32,917 bases of DNA, taken from contig CAMAVY010000025.1 of the NCBI GenBank assembly GCA_945861675.1, forward strand, positions 1-32,917, read 5' to 3'. The notes beneath the pieces were generated by a model. It was given only the letters and a program-made list of their open reading frames with translations, did no database searches and had not been told where the DNA came from. Source of the DNA: Klebsiella pneumoniae. Lineage in GTDB: Bacteria > Pseudomonadota > Gammaproteobacteria > Pseudomonadales > Azotimanducaceae. Position numbers and translations under genes: made by a program. Numbering within the stretch: the first letter of the stretch is position 1; the number at the start of each line of letters is the position of its first letter. Shown piece after piece: positions 8,399 through 17,410 of this stretch.

Positions 8399-8929
8399 AT
8401 GCGAATGCTGGTTTCGTTGTGTCTGCTGACACTACTGTCCATGCAGTCGGCCACGCAGGCCTATGCCGCGGCGCCCACGGAGGCGTCGATCGAGCGCTTG
8501 CTTGAGGTGACCAGATCGAAAGCGCTGCTTGAAACGTCCTATGCAGGGCTTGAGCAGAACATCCGACAGTTCAGCCTGCAGAGCATGGGCGACAAGCAGC
8601 CCACCGGCGCGCAGATGCGCGCGCTCGACGAACTCATCGCACGCATGGCGGATCTCTTTCGTCGCGAAGTGAGCTGGGAGCGCCTGCATCCGCAGTTTGT
8701 TGCGTTGTACATGGAAGCGTTCGATCAAACGGAAGTCGATGGTCTGATTACCTTCTACGAAAGTGCAGCAGGGCAGGCTTTCGTTGCAAAGATGCCCGTC
8801 GTGCAGCAGAAGTCCATGGCGATGGTGCAGACGATGATGACCAACCTGATGCCGCAACTGAATGATCTGATCGCCAGGTCGGTGACCGATATGCCGCAGC
8901 CCGAGCCGCCGCCGCAACAGGCGCATTGA
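8399..8929 (+). CDS. DUF2059-type exported protein
   Basis: 176 residues. The start at 8399 is chosen because GGGAG lies about 8 bp upstream and the product then begins MRMLVSLCLLTLLS, a typical Sec signal peptide with likely cleavage after AYAAA. The mature part is alpha-helical, with the DUF2059 pattern: IERLLEVTRSKALLE near its start, LHPQFVALYMEAFDQTEVDGLITFYESAAGQAF in the middle, then a QQKSMAMVQ helix. It ends in a Pro/Gln-rich tail. Members are small periplasmic proteins of unknown function. It lies in a run of five plus-strand genes with gaps of 47-92 bp, so co-transcription with the amidase and GST is likely. Confidence 0.88.
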   Translation: MRMLVSLCLLTLLSMQSATQAYAAAPTEASIERLLEVTRSKALLETSYAGLEQNIRQFSLQSMGDKQPTGAQMRALDELIARMADLFRREVSWERLHPQFVALYMEAFDQTEVDGLITFYESAAGQAFVAKMPVVQQKSMAMVQTMMTNLMPQLNDLIARSVTDMPQPEPPPQQAH

Positions 8930-8976
8930 CGCCGCAACCCCACACACACCGCCGCAATTCACGAGGTATCTGCCAG

Positions 8977-9795
8977 ATGGCTTCCGACATCGTGCTCTAC
9001 GAACACCCGCTTTCGCCCTACGCACAGAAGGTGCGCATTCTGCTGCGCGAGAAGGGACTGCCATTCGACTTCCGCACGCCGGACGCGCTGGGCAGTGGCG
9101 CTGACAATCCGAGTCTTGCGCAGCTGAACCCACGCTTCGAGGTGCCCTCGCTGGTGCACGACGGCGAAACCATCTTCGACTCCACCATCATTCTGGAATA
9201 TCTGGAGGAGTGTTTTCCGGCGCCACCCATGTTGCCGAAGGCGCCAAAGGTGCGTGCACGCATGCGCATGATCGAAGAGGTGTGCGATACGCATTACGAG
9301 GCCATCAACTGGGGTCTGGGTGAAGTGCGCTTCTTCGGTCGCGGTGGCGAGGCGTTGGGTCCCACGCTGCGCAGCGCGGCGGTGACGCAGGTGGGCTATA
9401 TGCACGCCTGGCTTGAGCATCTGCTGGGTGGGCACGCGTGGCTGACCGGCGACGCGTTTGGCTGGGGCGATCTATGCGCGCTGCCGTATGTCTCCATGTC
9501 GGGCATGTTCGGTATTGCGCCGCCTGCTGGCTCTGCGCTGGCCGGCTGGCTCGAGCGCGCCATGACGCGCCCGTCAGTGGCGCTGACGGTGAGCGAGGCC
9601 GCCGCCACATTGCCGTCGATGGAGGGGCTGTCGCAGTACCTGGCCGCGGGTGCATTCAAGCGGCAGTTCCGCGACCACCGGCTGGAATGGATGATTCGCT
9701 CGGGTGGTTTGCAGGTGGTGCTTGATGGGCTGGCCAACAACGACATCCGCTTCACGGATCTGACGGCGTTTGCGGTACATACGACGAGCGTCTGA
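8977..9795 (+). CDS. Glutathione S-transferase family protein
   Basis: 272 residues. The N-terminal thioredoxin-like domain shows HPLSPYAQKVRILLREKGLPF (with the Ser/Tyr region that activates glutathione), the cis-Pro motif FEVPSLVHDG and the glutathione-contacting DSTIILEYLEE. A helical C-terminal domain follows (HAWLTGDAFGWGDLCALPYV, the usual hydrophobic-staple region). GAGG about 10 bp before the ATG at 8977 supports this start over upstream alternatives. The C-terminus is longer than in most bacterial GSTs (about 200-230 aa), with an extra ~50 residues after the canonical last helix. Probably cytosolic. The electrophilic substrate is unknown, but placement beside an amidase and an esterase fits detoxification or catabolism. 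Confidence 0.92.
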   Translation: MASDIVLYEHPLSPYAQKVRILLREKGLPFDFRTPDALGSGADNPSLAQLNPRFEVPSLVHDGETIFDSTIILEYLEECFPAPPMLPKAPKVRARMRMIEEVCDTHYEAINWGLGEVRFFGRGGEALGPTLRSAAVTQVGYMHAWLEHLLGGHAWLTGDAFGWGDLCALPYVSMSGMFGIAPPAGSALAGWLERAMTRPSVALTVSEAAATLPSMEGLSQYLAAGAFKRQFRDHRLEWMIRSGGLQVVLDGLANNDIRFTDLTAFAVHTTSV

Positions 9796-9887
9796 ATTCT
9801 GCCGGGTGTGCGGATTGCGCGCGTGGATTGCGGGGGCGGTTTGCGGGTACGCGACGTATGCTTGCCGCATCACAGGGGAGTACACGC

Positions 9888-11141
9888 ATGAATGCAGAGC
9901 GTCTTGGTCTTTCATCTACACGTCTGGCGAACCTCGATCGCGTCATGAAGGAGCGCTACGTCGATACCGGGCTGTTGCCCGGCATCCTGACGCAGATCTA
10001 TCGCGACGGGCAGCTGGCGCATTGCGGCATGTCGGGGCTGATCGACATCGAGCGCAACAAGCCCATGCGCGAGGACGCAATCTTCCGCATCTATTCGATG
10101 AGTAAGCCGATTACCTCGGTCGCACTGATGATGCTGGTGGAAGAGGGCAAGCTGGGCCTGGATGACGATGTGCACACACACATTCCGAGCTGGAAGAAGC
10201 TTGGCGTGTACGCAGCCGGTGTGCCCAGTCTGGTTGCAGACACCGCAGGCCAGTTTCTGACGGTGCCGCCGAAGCGCGCCATGAAGGTGGTCGATCTCGT
10301 CACGCACACTTCTGGCCTGACCTACGGCTTTATGGCGCGCACCAGTGTCGATGCGGCCTATCGCGCGCAGAAGATCGGTGACAACCAGACGCCGGGTGGG
10401 CTCGATGAGTTCATTGAGCAGTTGTCGAAGGTGCCGTTGGACTTCTCGCCCGGCGAGTTGTGGAACTACTCGGTGTCCATCGATGTGATGGGCTATCTGG
10501 TGCAGAAGCTCTCGGGCCAGACGTTCGGCGAGTTCCTGCGCACGCGCTTGTTCGAACCACTTGGGATGAACGACACGGCATTCCACTGCCCGTCGTCGAA
10601 GCTCGATCGTTTCAGTTCCTGCTACATGCCGAAACCGGGTGGCGGTTTGAAACTGCAGGACGACGCACAGCGCTCGACGTATGCCGCGCCACCGAAGCTT
10701 GAGTCGGGTGGTGGCGGTCTGGTGTCTACCGCTCACGATTACATGCGCTTCTGCAGAATGATGGTCGAGGGTGGCGCGCTGGATGGCGTGCAGATTCTCA
10801 GCCCCAAAACGGTCGCGATGTTCAGTGCCAACCTGCTGCCCGACGGCAAGCTGATGACCGACATGGTGCCGGGCGTCGGCCTCTTCACCGAGGCGGGCTA
10901 CGGCGGCATCGGCTTCTCGATCGGTTGTGGCGTAAACGTTGAGAACGCCAAGACGCGTCTGCCGGGTACACCGGGCGAGTTCTTCTGGGGCGGTGCTGCA
11001 TCAACGGCGTTCTGGATCGACCCGAAGGAGAAGCTGGCGGTCGTATTCATGACGCAGGTGATGGGCACAGACGCAAGACTCACGCTGCGTCGCGATCTGC
11101 GCACGCTTGTGTATTCGGCGTTCACCCAGTCCTACGTTTGA
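9888..11141 (+). CDS. Beta-lactamase-fold serine hydrolase (family VIII carboxylesterase-like)
   Basis: 417 residues. The Ser-x-x-Lys catalytic motif is SMSK (Ser70/Lys73), the second-motif Tyr is in WNYSVS (Tyr194), and a third-motif equivalent is WGGAAST near residue 365. The GGGGLVSTAHDYMRF segment is typical of EstB-like class C relatives. These enzymes hydrolyse short-chain esters and some lactams; no export signal is visible, so it is probably a cytosolic esterase rather than a beta-lactamase. CAGGGGAG placed 7-8 bp before ATG 9888 fixes the start. Its 3' end overlaps the convergent oxidoreductase gene by 10 bp. Confidence 0.92.
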   Translation: MNAERLGLSSTRLANLDRVMKERYVDTGLLPGILTQIYRDGQLAHCGMSGLIDIERNKPMREDAIFRIYSMSKPITSVALMMLVEEGKLGLDDDVHTHIPSWKKLGVYAAGVPSLVADTAGQFLTVPPKRAMKVVDLVTHTSGLTYGFMARTSVDAAYRAQKIGDNQTPGGLDEFIEQLSKVPLDFSPGELWNYSVSIDVMGYLVQKLSGQTFGEFLRTRLFEPLGMNDTAFHCPSSKLDRFSSCYMPKPGGGLKLQDDAQRSTYAAPPKLESGGGGLVSTAHDYMRFCRMMVEGGALDGVQILSPKTVAMFSANLLPDGKLMTDMVPGVGLFTEAGYGGIGFSIGCGVNVENAKTRLPGTPGEFFWGGAASTAFWIDPKEKLAVVFMTQVMGTDARLTLRRDLRTLVYSAFTQSYV

Positions 11142-12268
11142 TTGGCGCGTGAGGATGCGTCGATCAGGCGCTGCAGATGCTGTGCATACACCGCGCCGTC
11201 GAGGGGCAGACTGATGGTTGTGCCCGTCAAGCCAGACAGCAGCATCGCATTGCCCAACTCCACAGAGTGAATGCCTTCCTCTGCGGGTGCGATCAATGCT
11301 GTGCCAGTGCGTGCCGCGTCGATGAAGTTCTGCAGCACTTCAACATGCTGTCCGCCATCGCCTGCGACCGGGATTTCAACATTCCAGGTGTCCGGACGGC
11401 CAAACCGCTCATGCGTCGTGCGGGAATATTCGCTGACCGGCATCACGTTGCGCGTCCAGCGCAGCGCGCCGTCTTCTATGACCACCTTGCCGCGCTCGGC
11501 CGCAACCTCAAGACGATTGGTGCCTGGTGCTTCACCCGTACTGGTGGTGAACACCCCAGTGCTGCCGTTGGCATACTCAAGTAGCGCAGTGACTTCGTCT
11601 TCCACTTCGATGTTGTGGCGTGCGCCCAGGCCCACCTTCGCTGTCACGCGCACCGGCATGCCGAACAGCCACTGCAGAAGGTCCAACTGGTGCGGACATT
11701 GGTTGATGAGCACACCGCCGCCTTCACCTTTCCATGTGCCGCGCCAACCGCCAGACGCGTAGTAGGCCTCGCTGCGGAACCAGTCGGTGATGGTCCAGCT
11801 GATGCGGTGTAGCTCGCCGAGTTCGCCAGTCGTGATCAGCTGGCGGAGCTTGCGGTACTTCGGGTCGGTGCGTTGATTGAACATTGCGGCAAACACCTGA
11901 CCGGGACGCCGCCGATCTGCCCATGCCTGCAGCAGCTTCTCGCAGTCGGCCTTGTGCACGGAGATCGGTTTCTCGACCAGCGTGTGCAAGCCGGCGCTGA
12001 TGGTGGCGATGCCGATGCGTGTGTGGTCGTAGTGCGGGGTGGCAATGAGTACGGCGTCGCAGGCGCCACTGGCGACCAGTGCGTCTGCGTTGGTGAATGT
12101 CTGGATGCTTTGAAAACGCTTGAAGCGCCGGATATCGGTGTCGCAGATGGCGGCCAGCGTGCAGTGTCGGAGCTTGTTCGCAATGATGGCATCGGCATGC
12201 GCCGAGCCCATATTGCCCATGCCGATGATGCCGAGTCGCAGCGCTGTGCCTTCCGTGTGTGTGGGCAT
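11132..12268 (-). CDS. Gfo/Idh/MocA family NAD(P)-dependent oxidoreductase
   Basis: 378 residues. The N-terminal Rossmann fold has GIIGMGNMGSAHA (residues 13-25) and the family's EKPIS motif with Lys100. The C-terminal alpha/beta domain contains the ARHNIEVEDEVTALLEYANGSTGVF strand typical of Gfo/Idh/MocA proteins. These enzymes oxidise or reduce hydroxyl groups of sugars, inositols and related compounds; the substrate is not readable. Last gene of a minus-strand operon: it starts 12 bp after the LEH-like gene, which follows the acyl-CoA carboxylase by 33 bp. The ribosome binding site is weak, consistent with translation coupled to the upstream cistron. Confidence 0.93.
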   Translation of the reverse strand: MPTHTEGTALRLGIIGMGNMGSAHADAIIANKLRHCTLAAICDTDIRRFKRFQSIQTFTNADALVASGACDAVLIATPHYDHTRIGIATISAGLHTLVEKPISVHKADCEKLLQAWADRRRPGQVFAAMFNQRTDPKYRKLRQLITTGELGELHRISWTITDWFRSEAYYASGGWRGTWKGEGGGVLINQCPHQLDLLQWLFGMPVRVTAKVGLGARHNIEVEDEVTALLEYANGSTGVFTTSTGEAPGTNRLEVAAERGKVVIEDGALRWTRNVMPVSEYSRTTHERFGRPDTWNVEIPVAGDGGQHVEVLQNFIDAARTGTALIAPAEEGIHSVELGNAMLLSGLTGTTISLPLDGAVYAQHLQRLIDASSRANQT

Positions 12269-12280
12269 GGTTGCCGCAAC

Positions 12281-12661
12281 TCAGGCAGCGGGCGCTTGCA
12301 TCTGCTGGGTGAACTCATTCAAGTCGAAGTAGTCGCGCCATACGCTGATGAGTCCGTTGCGGTATTCGAACGTGCCCATCACGCGTACCGAGATCCACTT
12401 GCCGCCAAGCAGGAAGCGATCGGTGCGTTCGCTCAACACTTTGCCGTCGGCCGACTCGGCGATGGCGTGCACGATGAACTCTACTTTTTCCGCACCGCCA
12501 ACCATGCCGGCAAGTGCCGCGCGGACGCCGGCGCGGCCGTTGATCGGTTCCATGGGGATGTTGTGATACAGCACGTCTTCAGTGACGGCGGCGGCGATGG
12601 CGTCGAGATCCTGGTTGTCGAAGGCGGCAAGAAAGGCGAGTGCGTGCGGCAGGTTGCTCAT
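12281..12661 (-). CDS. Limonene-1,2-epoxide hydrolase-like (NTF2 fold) protein
   Basis: 126 residues, close to the ~150-residue length of limonene-1,2-epoxide hydrolases. The catalytic Arg-x-Asp pair appears in SERTDRF and the second Asp in VWRDYFDL, matching the Asp-Arg-Asp triad that activates water for one-step epoxide opening. VRVMGTFEY is also characteristic. Family members open cyclic terpene epoxides and, in bacteria, sterol-type or other epoxides; the actual substrate is unknown. It sits between a biotin carboxylase and an oxidoreductase in one operon. A generic SnoaL-like non-enzymatic role is possible but less likely, given that the triad is intact. Confidence 0.85.
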   Translation of the reverse strand: MSNLPHALAFLAAFDNQDLDAIAAAVTEDVLYHNIPMEPINGRAGVRAALAGMVGGAEKVEFIVHAIAESADGKVLSERTDRFLLGGKWISVRVMGTFEYRNGLISVWRDYFDLNEFTQQMQAPAA

Positions 12662-12694
12662 GATGGTGGCTCGTGTGTGGTGTGAACGTATTCT

Positions 12695-15600
12695 TCAGGG
12701 CCGGAACTGCAGCGGGCGGGACACCAGCTGCGCAGGCTGCGAAACGATACGGTAGGCGTTCTCCACCCATTCGCACACCAGTTTGCGGGTGTCGCGCGGG
12801 TCGATCATCTCCTCGATCTGAAAACGATTGAGTGGGCCGATAGGGCCGCGCGCACTTTCAATGCGGGCGTTGATCTCTGCGCGCAGTGCGACAGGGTCGG
12901 CGGACTCGGCGAGCTGCCGCTTATAGGCGGCTTCGATGCCGCCTTCCGGCGGAATGCCGCCCACGTCTGCAGCTGGCCAGGCCACACGTACGGAAGCGCG
13001 CCCCAATGGCGTTGCGTAGTTGTTGCCTGCCACCCCGAAGCTGCGCCGCATGAGCACGGAGAACACCGGCACGCGCACCTGTGCAAACGCGACCATCCAT
13101 TCCGCACCCTTGCGAATGGTGCCGGCAATCTCGTGCTCCAAGCCCACTGCGAAGCCCGGGTTGTCGATGAGGTTGAGCACAGGGATGTGGAACAGATCGC
13201 ACAGATCAAGATGCCGCTTGAGCTTGTCGCAGCCATCAGCGGTGAGCGCGCCACCGTTCACGTGGCGGCTGTCGGAAGCAATGACGCCCAGTGCGTGGCC
13301 ATTGAAGCGCACGAAGCCGGCAATCTGATCGGTGCCCCACAGTGCACCGATCTCGAAGAACGAATCCCGATCCGCCATCAGGCAGATGGCCTTGCGCATG
13401 TCGAACGTTGTGGTGCGCTTGCGTGGGATGAGCGTGAACAGTTCGTCCTCGCGTCGATCCGGTGGATCGTTCGCATTCGGCGGCAGCACCGACGGCGCTT
13501 CGTAGACGCTCGACGGCAGATAGGAGAGAAAGCGGCGCGTCATCTGCACGGCTTCCTCTTCAGTCTCTGCCAGGTTGTCTACCGAGCCGTTTTTGCAGTG
13601 AATGTGCCAGCCGCCCAGATCTTCCTTCGTGATTTCGTAACCCATCGCGTGACTGACCACCGGCGGCCCGGCGACGAACAGTTGTGCGATGTCGCGCACC
13701 ATGACCGAGAAATGCCCGAGCACTGCCTTTGCTGCGCCGATACCGACCACGCTGCCCAGCAGCAGGTTCACAACCGGCACGGTGTGCAGTTGTTCTGTGT
13801 ACATGGCGCTGCCGAGATGCCCCGGGAGAAACGAACCACCTGCGCCGGTGACGCGTGGGCGGCCGGCCTTGATTGCGCCTGTGCTTTCCTTCGCATGCGC
13901 ATCGTTTGCCGTGTTTTCAGTCGATGCGGAGGTCGCGGCGGATTTCCCTTGTTGCGACTCCTTTGCTTGTTGGGGAACCTTTCCTTGCTGGGGGACCATG
14001 GCCGCAACGCTCCCGCCGCCGGACGAACCGTCCAACAGACGCACAGAGGGCGAACGCATTTCGATCGACAAGCGGTCGAGGTATGCGCTTTTGGCGCCGA
14101 TGGCGCCGTCTGCATGGCCGCCGCGCGAGGTGAAGTCGTCGGCGCACACGATGGCCTGCCGGCCGTCGATCTTGCCCCAGCCACCCACGTGATTGGCGGG
14201 TGTGAAGTCCGCCACGTTGCCGTCTTCATCGTAGGAAGCGAAGCCGGCCAGGCTGCCCACTTCGCGGAAGCTGTCTGCATCCAGCAGCAAGGTGATGCGT
14301 TCGCGGCAGTTCAGTTTGCCGCGCGCGCGTTGGCGCAGCACGCCGGGTTCCTGCGAACCGGGTGCAAGGCGTGCTGCTGCAAGGCTGTGCAGCGCATGCA
14401 CCTCTGCCAGCAAGGGGGCCCAGGTGTGCGCGCCGGTCAGCCGGTCGGCGCTGTACGGAACCGCCGCAGCGCTGTTCGCGCTGTCGATGGTGGCGACCAC
14501 CTGACCCAGGCTCACGCTGTCGCCAGCACGCAGCGCTTGCACAGCCGTGACCACGCCGGCACAGGGTGCGGCGACCGCAGTCTCCATCTTCATGGCCGTG
14601 ATGATGAACAGCGTGTCGCCTGCGTTCACGCGTGCGCCAACCTGCGCGATGACTTCGAGCACGGCGCCACTCATGGGGCAGACCACACCCTCTTCGCCGG
14701 CTGCAACGGGCAGAGATGCCGCGGACGCCGCGTTTGCGCTGGGTGCAAGCGTTCCAACCTGGGCATTCCGTCCAAGCGCAGAAGACTGTTGTTCCAACAA
14801 CTGCAGTGTGCCGCGACTATTGGCGTCCGCGTTCGCAGCCGACCTGGCTTGCGGCGTTGCAGCGGCCAGTTCGTCTGCTTCGCTGATCAATGAAGTGCGT
14901 GCATCGCCTGAACGGAATGCGGGGTTCATCAGGATGGCGCGTAGCTGCGCGAGATTGGTTGGCACGCCGGCAATGTGGAACTCTGCAAGTGCGCGCAGCG
15001 TGTGATCAACAGCGGACTCGAATGTGCGCGCAGAGGTGGACTGGCAGATCAGCTTGGCCAGCAGCGGATCGAACTGCGGTGGCGGTGCATAGCCGAGATA
15101 GCCGCAGGCATCGACCCTGACGCCGGGCCCGGTGGGTTCCTTGTATGCGTGCAACGTGCCAGCACCCTGTGCCACCACGCGCGCCTGCACGGCGAAGCCC
15201 TGTGGCGCGCCTACCTCGGCCTGGCTGCCAAGGCCCAACGATTTCAAGCTGGCGCCAGCGGCGATCTTGAACTGCGCTTCAACCAGGTCGACGCCCGTGA
15301 TCTGTTCAGTAATCGTGTGCTCGACCTGAATGCGCGGGTTGCACTCAATGAAGTAGTACTCGCCGCGTTCCGGGCTGACCAGGAACTCCACCGTGCCCGC
15401 ATTCACATAGCCTGCGGCACGGACCAGCTTCAGCGCGTCTGCCAGCATGCGTTGACGCAGCGCTTCGGGAAGCCCAGGCGCCGGCGCAACTTCGACGACT
15501 TTCTGATTGCGCTGTTGAACCGAGCAATCACGCTCGTGCAGGTGCACAAGGTTGCCGTGCTGATCCGCGAGGATCTGCACTTCGATGTGTCGCGGCCGCT

Positions 15601-16222
15601 GCACGAGTGCCTCGATGAACACCGCACGATCGCCGAACGCGGCTTCTGCTTCGCTCTGGCAGCGCGCAAAGGCCTCGTTCATTTCGCTGCGCGCATTGAC
15701 CACACGCATGCCGCGTCCGCCACCGCCGGCTGCGGCCTTCAGCATGACTGGGAAGCCGATGGCTTCAGCCTGGTCTGCGGCATCCTGCGCCGTGTTCAGC
15801 GCGCTCGCGCTGCCCGGCACAACCGGGATGTTCAGCGATTGCGCCAGTGCACGTGCGCGTGTCTTGTCGCCGAACAGCTCGATGGCAGATGCCGGCGGGC
15901 CGACGAATGCGATGCCGGCCGCCGCGCAGCGACTGGCGAACGCTGCGTTCTCCGACAGAAAGCCGTAGCCGGGGTGCACACAATCGCAGTCGGTGGCGGC
16001 GGCGATCTGCAGCAGGGCATCGATGTCGAGATAGGCGCGTACGGGATCGGCGGTGCCAGCAGCGCTGTTGAGTTCGCGACGCAACGTGCTGCTGCGGGTG
16101 TGCAGGGCAAGCGCATCAACGGGCGCGTACACACTGACGGACTCGATGCCGAGTGCCGCTGCCGCGCGGGCGATGCGGATGGCGATTTCGCCGCGGTTGC
16201 TGATGAGTACGCGCTTGAACAT
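12695..16222 (-). CDS. Single-chain biotin-dependent acyl-CoA carboxylase (BC-BCCP-CT fusion)
   Basis: 1175 residues from the ATG at 16222 (MFKRVLISNRGEIAI), preferred over an upstream ATG at 16264 because AGAGG lies about 9 bp before it and family members start there. Residues ~1-455 are biotin carboxylase (ATP-grasp loop KAAAGGGGRGMRVV, EVQILAD, FIECNPRIQVEHTITE). After an Ala-rich linker comes the biotinyl domain (~512-580) with AMKMET, biotinyl-Lys545. The rest is a complete carboxyltransferase (RERITLLLD, GSSGGGS, NGGALTADGCDK, LIDNPGFAVG, GGIEAAYKRQL). Most acyl-CoA carboxylases split these functions over two or more chains; one-chain forms are known as long-chain acyl-CoA carboxylases (LCC type). 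Residues ~741-792 are a Gln/Lys/Ala-rich insert (VPQQGKVPQQAKESQQGKS...) inside the N-terminal CT lobe, absent from typical relatives. The acyl-CoA substrate is unknown. First gene of the operon with the LEH-like and Gfo/Idh/MocA genes. Confidence 0.93.
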   Translation of the reverse strand: MFKRVLISNRGEIAIRIARAAAALGIESVSVYAPVDALALHTRSSTLRRELNSAAGTADPVRAYLDIDALLQIAAATDCDCVHPGYGFLSENAAFASRCAAAGIAFVGPPASAIELFGDKTRARALAQSLNIPVVPGSASALNTAQDAADQAEAIGFPVMLKAAAGGGGRGMRVVNARSEMNEAFARCQSEAEAAFGDRAVFIEALVQRPRHIEVQILADQHGNLVHLHERDCSVQQRNQKVVEVAPAPGLPEALRQRMLADALKLVRAAGYVNAGTVEFLVSPERGEYYFIECNPRIQVEHTITEQITGVDLVEAQFKIAAGASLKSLGLGSQAEVGAPQGFAVQARVVAQGAGTLHAYKEPTGPGVRVDACGYLGYAPPPQFDPLLAKLICQSTSARTFESAVDHTLRALAEFHIAGVPTNLAQLRAILMNPAFRSGDARTSLISEADELAAATPQARSAANADANSRGTLQLLEQQSSALGRNAQVGTLAPSANAASAASLPVAAGEEGVVCPMSGAVLEVIAQVGARVNAGDTLFIITAMKMETAVAAPCAGVVTAVQALRAGDSVSLGQVVATIDSANSAAAVPYSADRLTGAHTWAPLLAEVHALHSLAAARLAPGSQEPGVLRQRARGKLNCRERITLLLDADSFREVGSLAGFASYDEDGNVADFTPANHVGGWGKIDGRQAIVCADDFTSRGGHADGAIGAKSAYLDRLSIEMRSPSVRLLDGSSGGGSVAAMVPQQGKVPQQAKESQQGKSAATSASTENTANDAHAKESTGAIKAGRPRVTGAGGSFLPGHLGSAMYTEQLHTVPVVNLLLGSVVGIGAAKAVLGHFSVMVRDIAQLFVAGPPVVSHAMGYEITKEDLGGWHIHCKNGSVDNLAETEEEAVQMTRRFLSYLPSSVYEAPSVLPPNANDPPDRREDELFTLIPRKRTTTFDMRKAICLMADRDSFFEIGALWGTDQIAGFVRFNGHALGVIASDSRHVNGGALTADGCDKLKRHLDLCDLFHIPVLNLIDNPGFAVGLEHEIAGTIRKGAEWMVAFAQVRVPVFSVLMRRSFGVAGNNYATPLGRASVRVAWPAADVGGIPPEGGIEAAYKRQLAESADPVALRAEINARIESARGPIGPLNRFQIEEMIDPRDTRKLVCEWVENAYRIVSQPAQLVSRPLQFRP
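13943..13999. repeat. Imperfect tandem repeats encoding the QQGK-rich insert of the carboxylase
   Basis: On the minus strand the segment encodes PQQGK, PQQAK and SQQGK in succession, with 18-21-bp imperfect periodicity. All changes keep the frame, suggesting an expansion tolerated in a surface loop. Confidence 0.75.
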
Positions 16223-16432
16223 TGCCTTGTGCCTCTTCGCTTGCGTTGCTGTCATCCGGCGCACCGGACGGCGTGCCCACGTGTATGACGGAAGGGTTCC
16301 CGTCGAGTCAAGGTAACGTTCGGTTTGGAATGGATGCAGCCGAACTGCCTGCGCCTGGGTTGTGATTGAGTGTGCGGTTCATTGCTGGGCGCTGGCAGAA
16401 TGCAGGGCCTCGGCCACGATTGAGTCTGTGTC
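16223..16432. promoter_or_regulatory. Divergent intergenic region between carboxylase and ABC operons
   Basis: 210 bp separate two divergently transcribed operons, so promoters for both should lie here. I could not assign convincing -35/-10 elements or an operator. Confidence 0.4.
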
Positions 16433-17410
16433 TTGAGCGCATCACCTGTGTCGGCGGTCGTTGAGACCCGACAACTGACCCGCAGCTATCGCTATCGTCG
16501 GCGTGGGACGGGGCTGTTCAGCGCAACCGAACATCAGGTCGACGCGGTGGCCGGCATCGACTTCAGCGTGGCGCAGGGCGAGCGTGTGGCGATCATCGGC
16601 CCCAACGGTGCGGGCAAGTCGACAACGTTGAAGATGCTCTCGGGCATTCTTGAACCCAGCAGTGGCACTGCAACCGTTCTGGGCGTGGTGCCCTGGCAGC
16701 AGCGCCGCGCATTGGCGTATCGCATTGGTGTGGTGTTCGGCCAACGGTCGCAACTGTGGGGCGAACTGCCCGCGCAGGACAGCTTCGATCTGCTGCGCAG
16801 GGTGTATGACCAGGATGCGCAGACCTTTGCCCGGCGGCTGGGTGAACTCAGCGAGCGTTTTGCGCTGGCTGAGTTGCTGCAGCAACCTGTGCAGAGGATG
16901 TCGTTGGGCCAGCGGATGCGCTGCGAAATCACCGCAAGCTTGCTGCATGGTCCGCAATTGCTGTTCCTGGATGAGCCCACCATTGGCCTGGACGTGACTG
17001 CGAAGGCTGCCATTCGCGACTTCATCCGCGAGCATGCGCGGGACCATGGCCTGACGGTATTGCTGACCAGCCACGACACGCGCGACATCGAGTTGGTGTG
17101 TGACCGCGTCATTGTGGTGAATGAAGGTCGTATCGTTGTCGATCAACCGACCGCGCAACTGCGGCAACGTTTTCTCGGCAGGAAGATCGTGACGTTTCAG
17201 TCGGCCGGCGCGCCGGTGGCGCTGAATCTGCCGGGCGTCCGGCGCCGCGCCGGCGACGCGCACTCGGCGGTGCTGGAAGTCGACACGCGCATCGTGCGCG
17301 TGGAGCAGGTGATTGCTGCGGCGATGGCAGAAGGTGGCATCGAAGATGTCACCATCGAGGACCCGCCGCTGGAAGAGGTCATTCATGACATCTATGCGAG
17401 CGGCGGCTAG
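16433..17410 (+). CDS. ABC transporter ATP-binding protein (COG4586-like)
   Basis: 325 residues. Walker A GPNGAGKST (residues 56-64), Q-loop in VVFGQRSQLW, signature MSLGQRM (156-162; variant of LSGGQ), Walker B LLFLDEP (176-182) and the switch His in LTSHD are all present, so it should be ATP-active. About 90 C-terminal residues beyond the nucleotide-binding domain are of the type found in ABC-2 exporter ATPases. Partnering with two different membrane proteins matches the COG4586/4587/3694 uncharacterised exporter family. The start is uncertain: TTG 16433 or GTG 16448. The stop TAG overlaps the next GTG start by one base (17410), indicating coupled translation. Confidence 0.93.
   Translation: MSASPVSAVVETRQLTRSYRYRRRGTGLFSATEHQVDAVAGIDFSVAQGERVAIIGPNGAGKSTTLKMLSGILEPSSGTATVLGVVPWQQRRALAYRIGVVFGQRSQLWGELPAQDSFDLLRRVYDQDAQTFARRLGELSERFALAELLQQPVQRMSLGQRMRCEITASLLHGPQLLFLDEPTIGLDVTAKAAIRDFIREHARDHGLTVLLTSHDTRDIELVCDRVIVVNEGRIVVDQPTAQLRQRFLGRKIVTFQSAGAPVALNLPGVRRRAGDAHSAVLEVDTRIVRVEQVIAAAMAEGGIEDVTIEDPPLEEVIHDIYASGG

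Noticed and set aside
9888-11141. Class C beta-lactamase resistance gene
   Set aside because: No signal peptide and the second motif is YSV, not YxN; it fits family VIII esterases better.
13133-14893. 586-codon plus-strand open frame opposite the carboxylase gene (also 14975-16288, 437 codons)
   Set aside because: Lies wholly antisense to a gene with complete catalytic motifs; residue pattern is a His/Arg/Val-rich shadow without recognisable domains.
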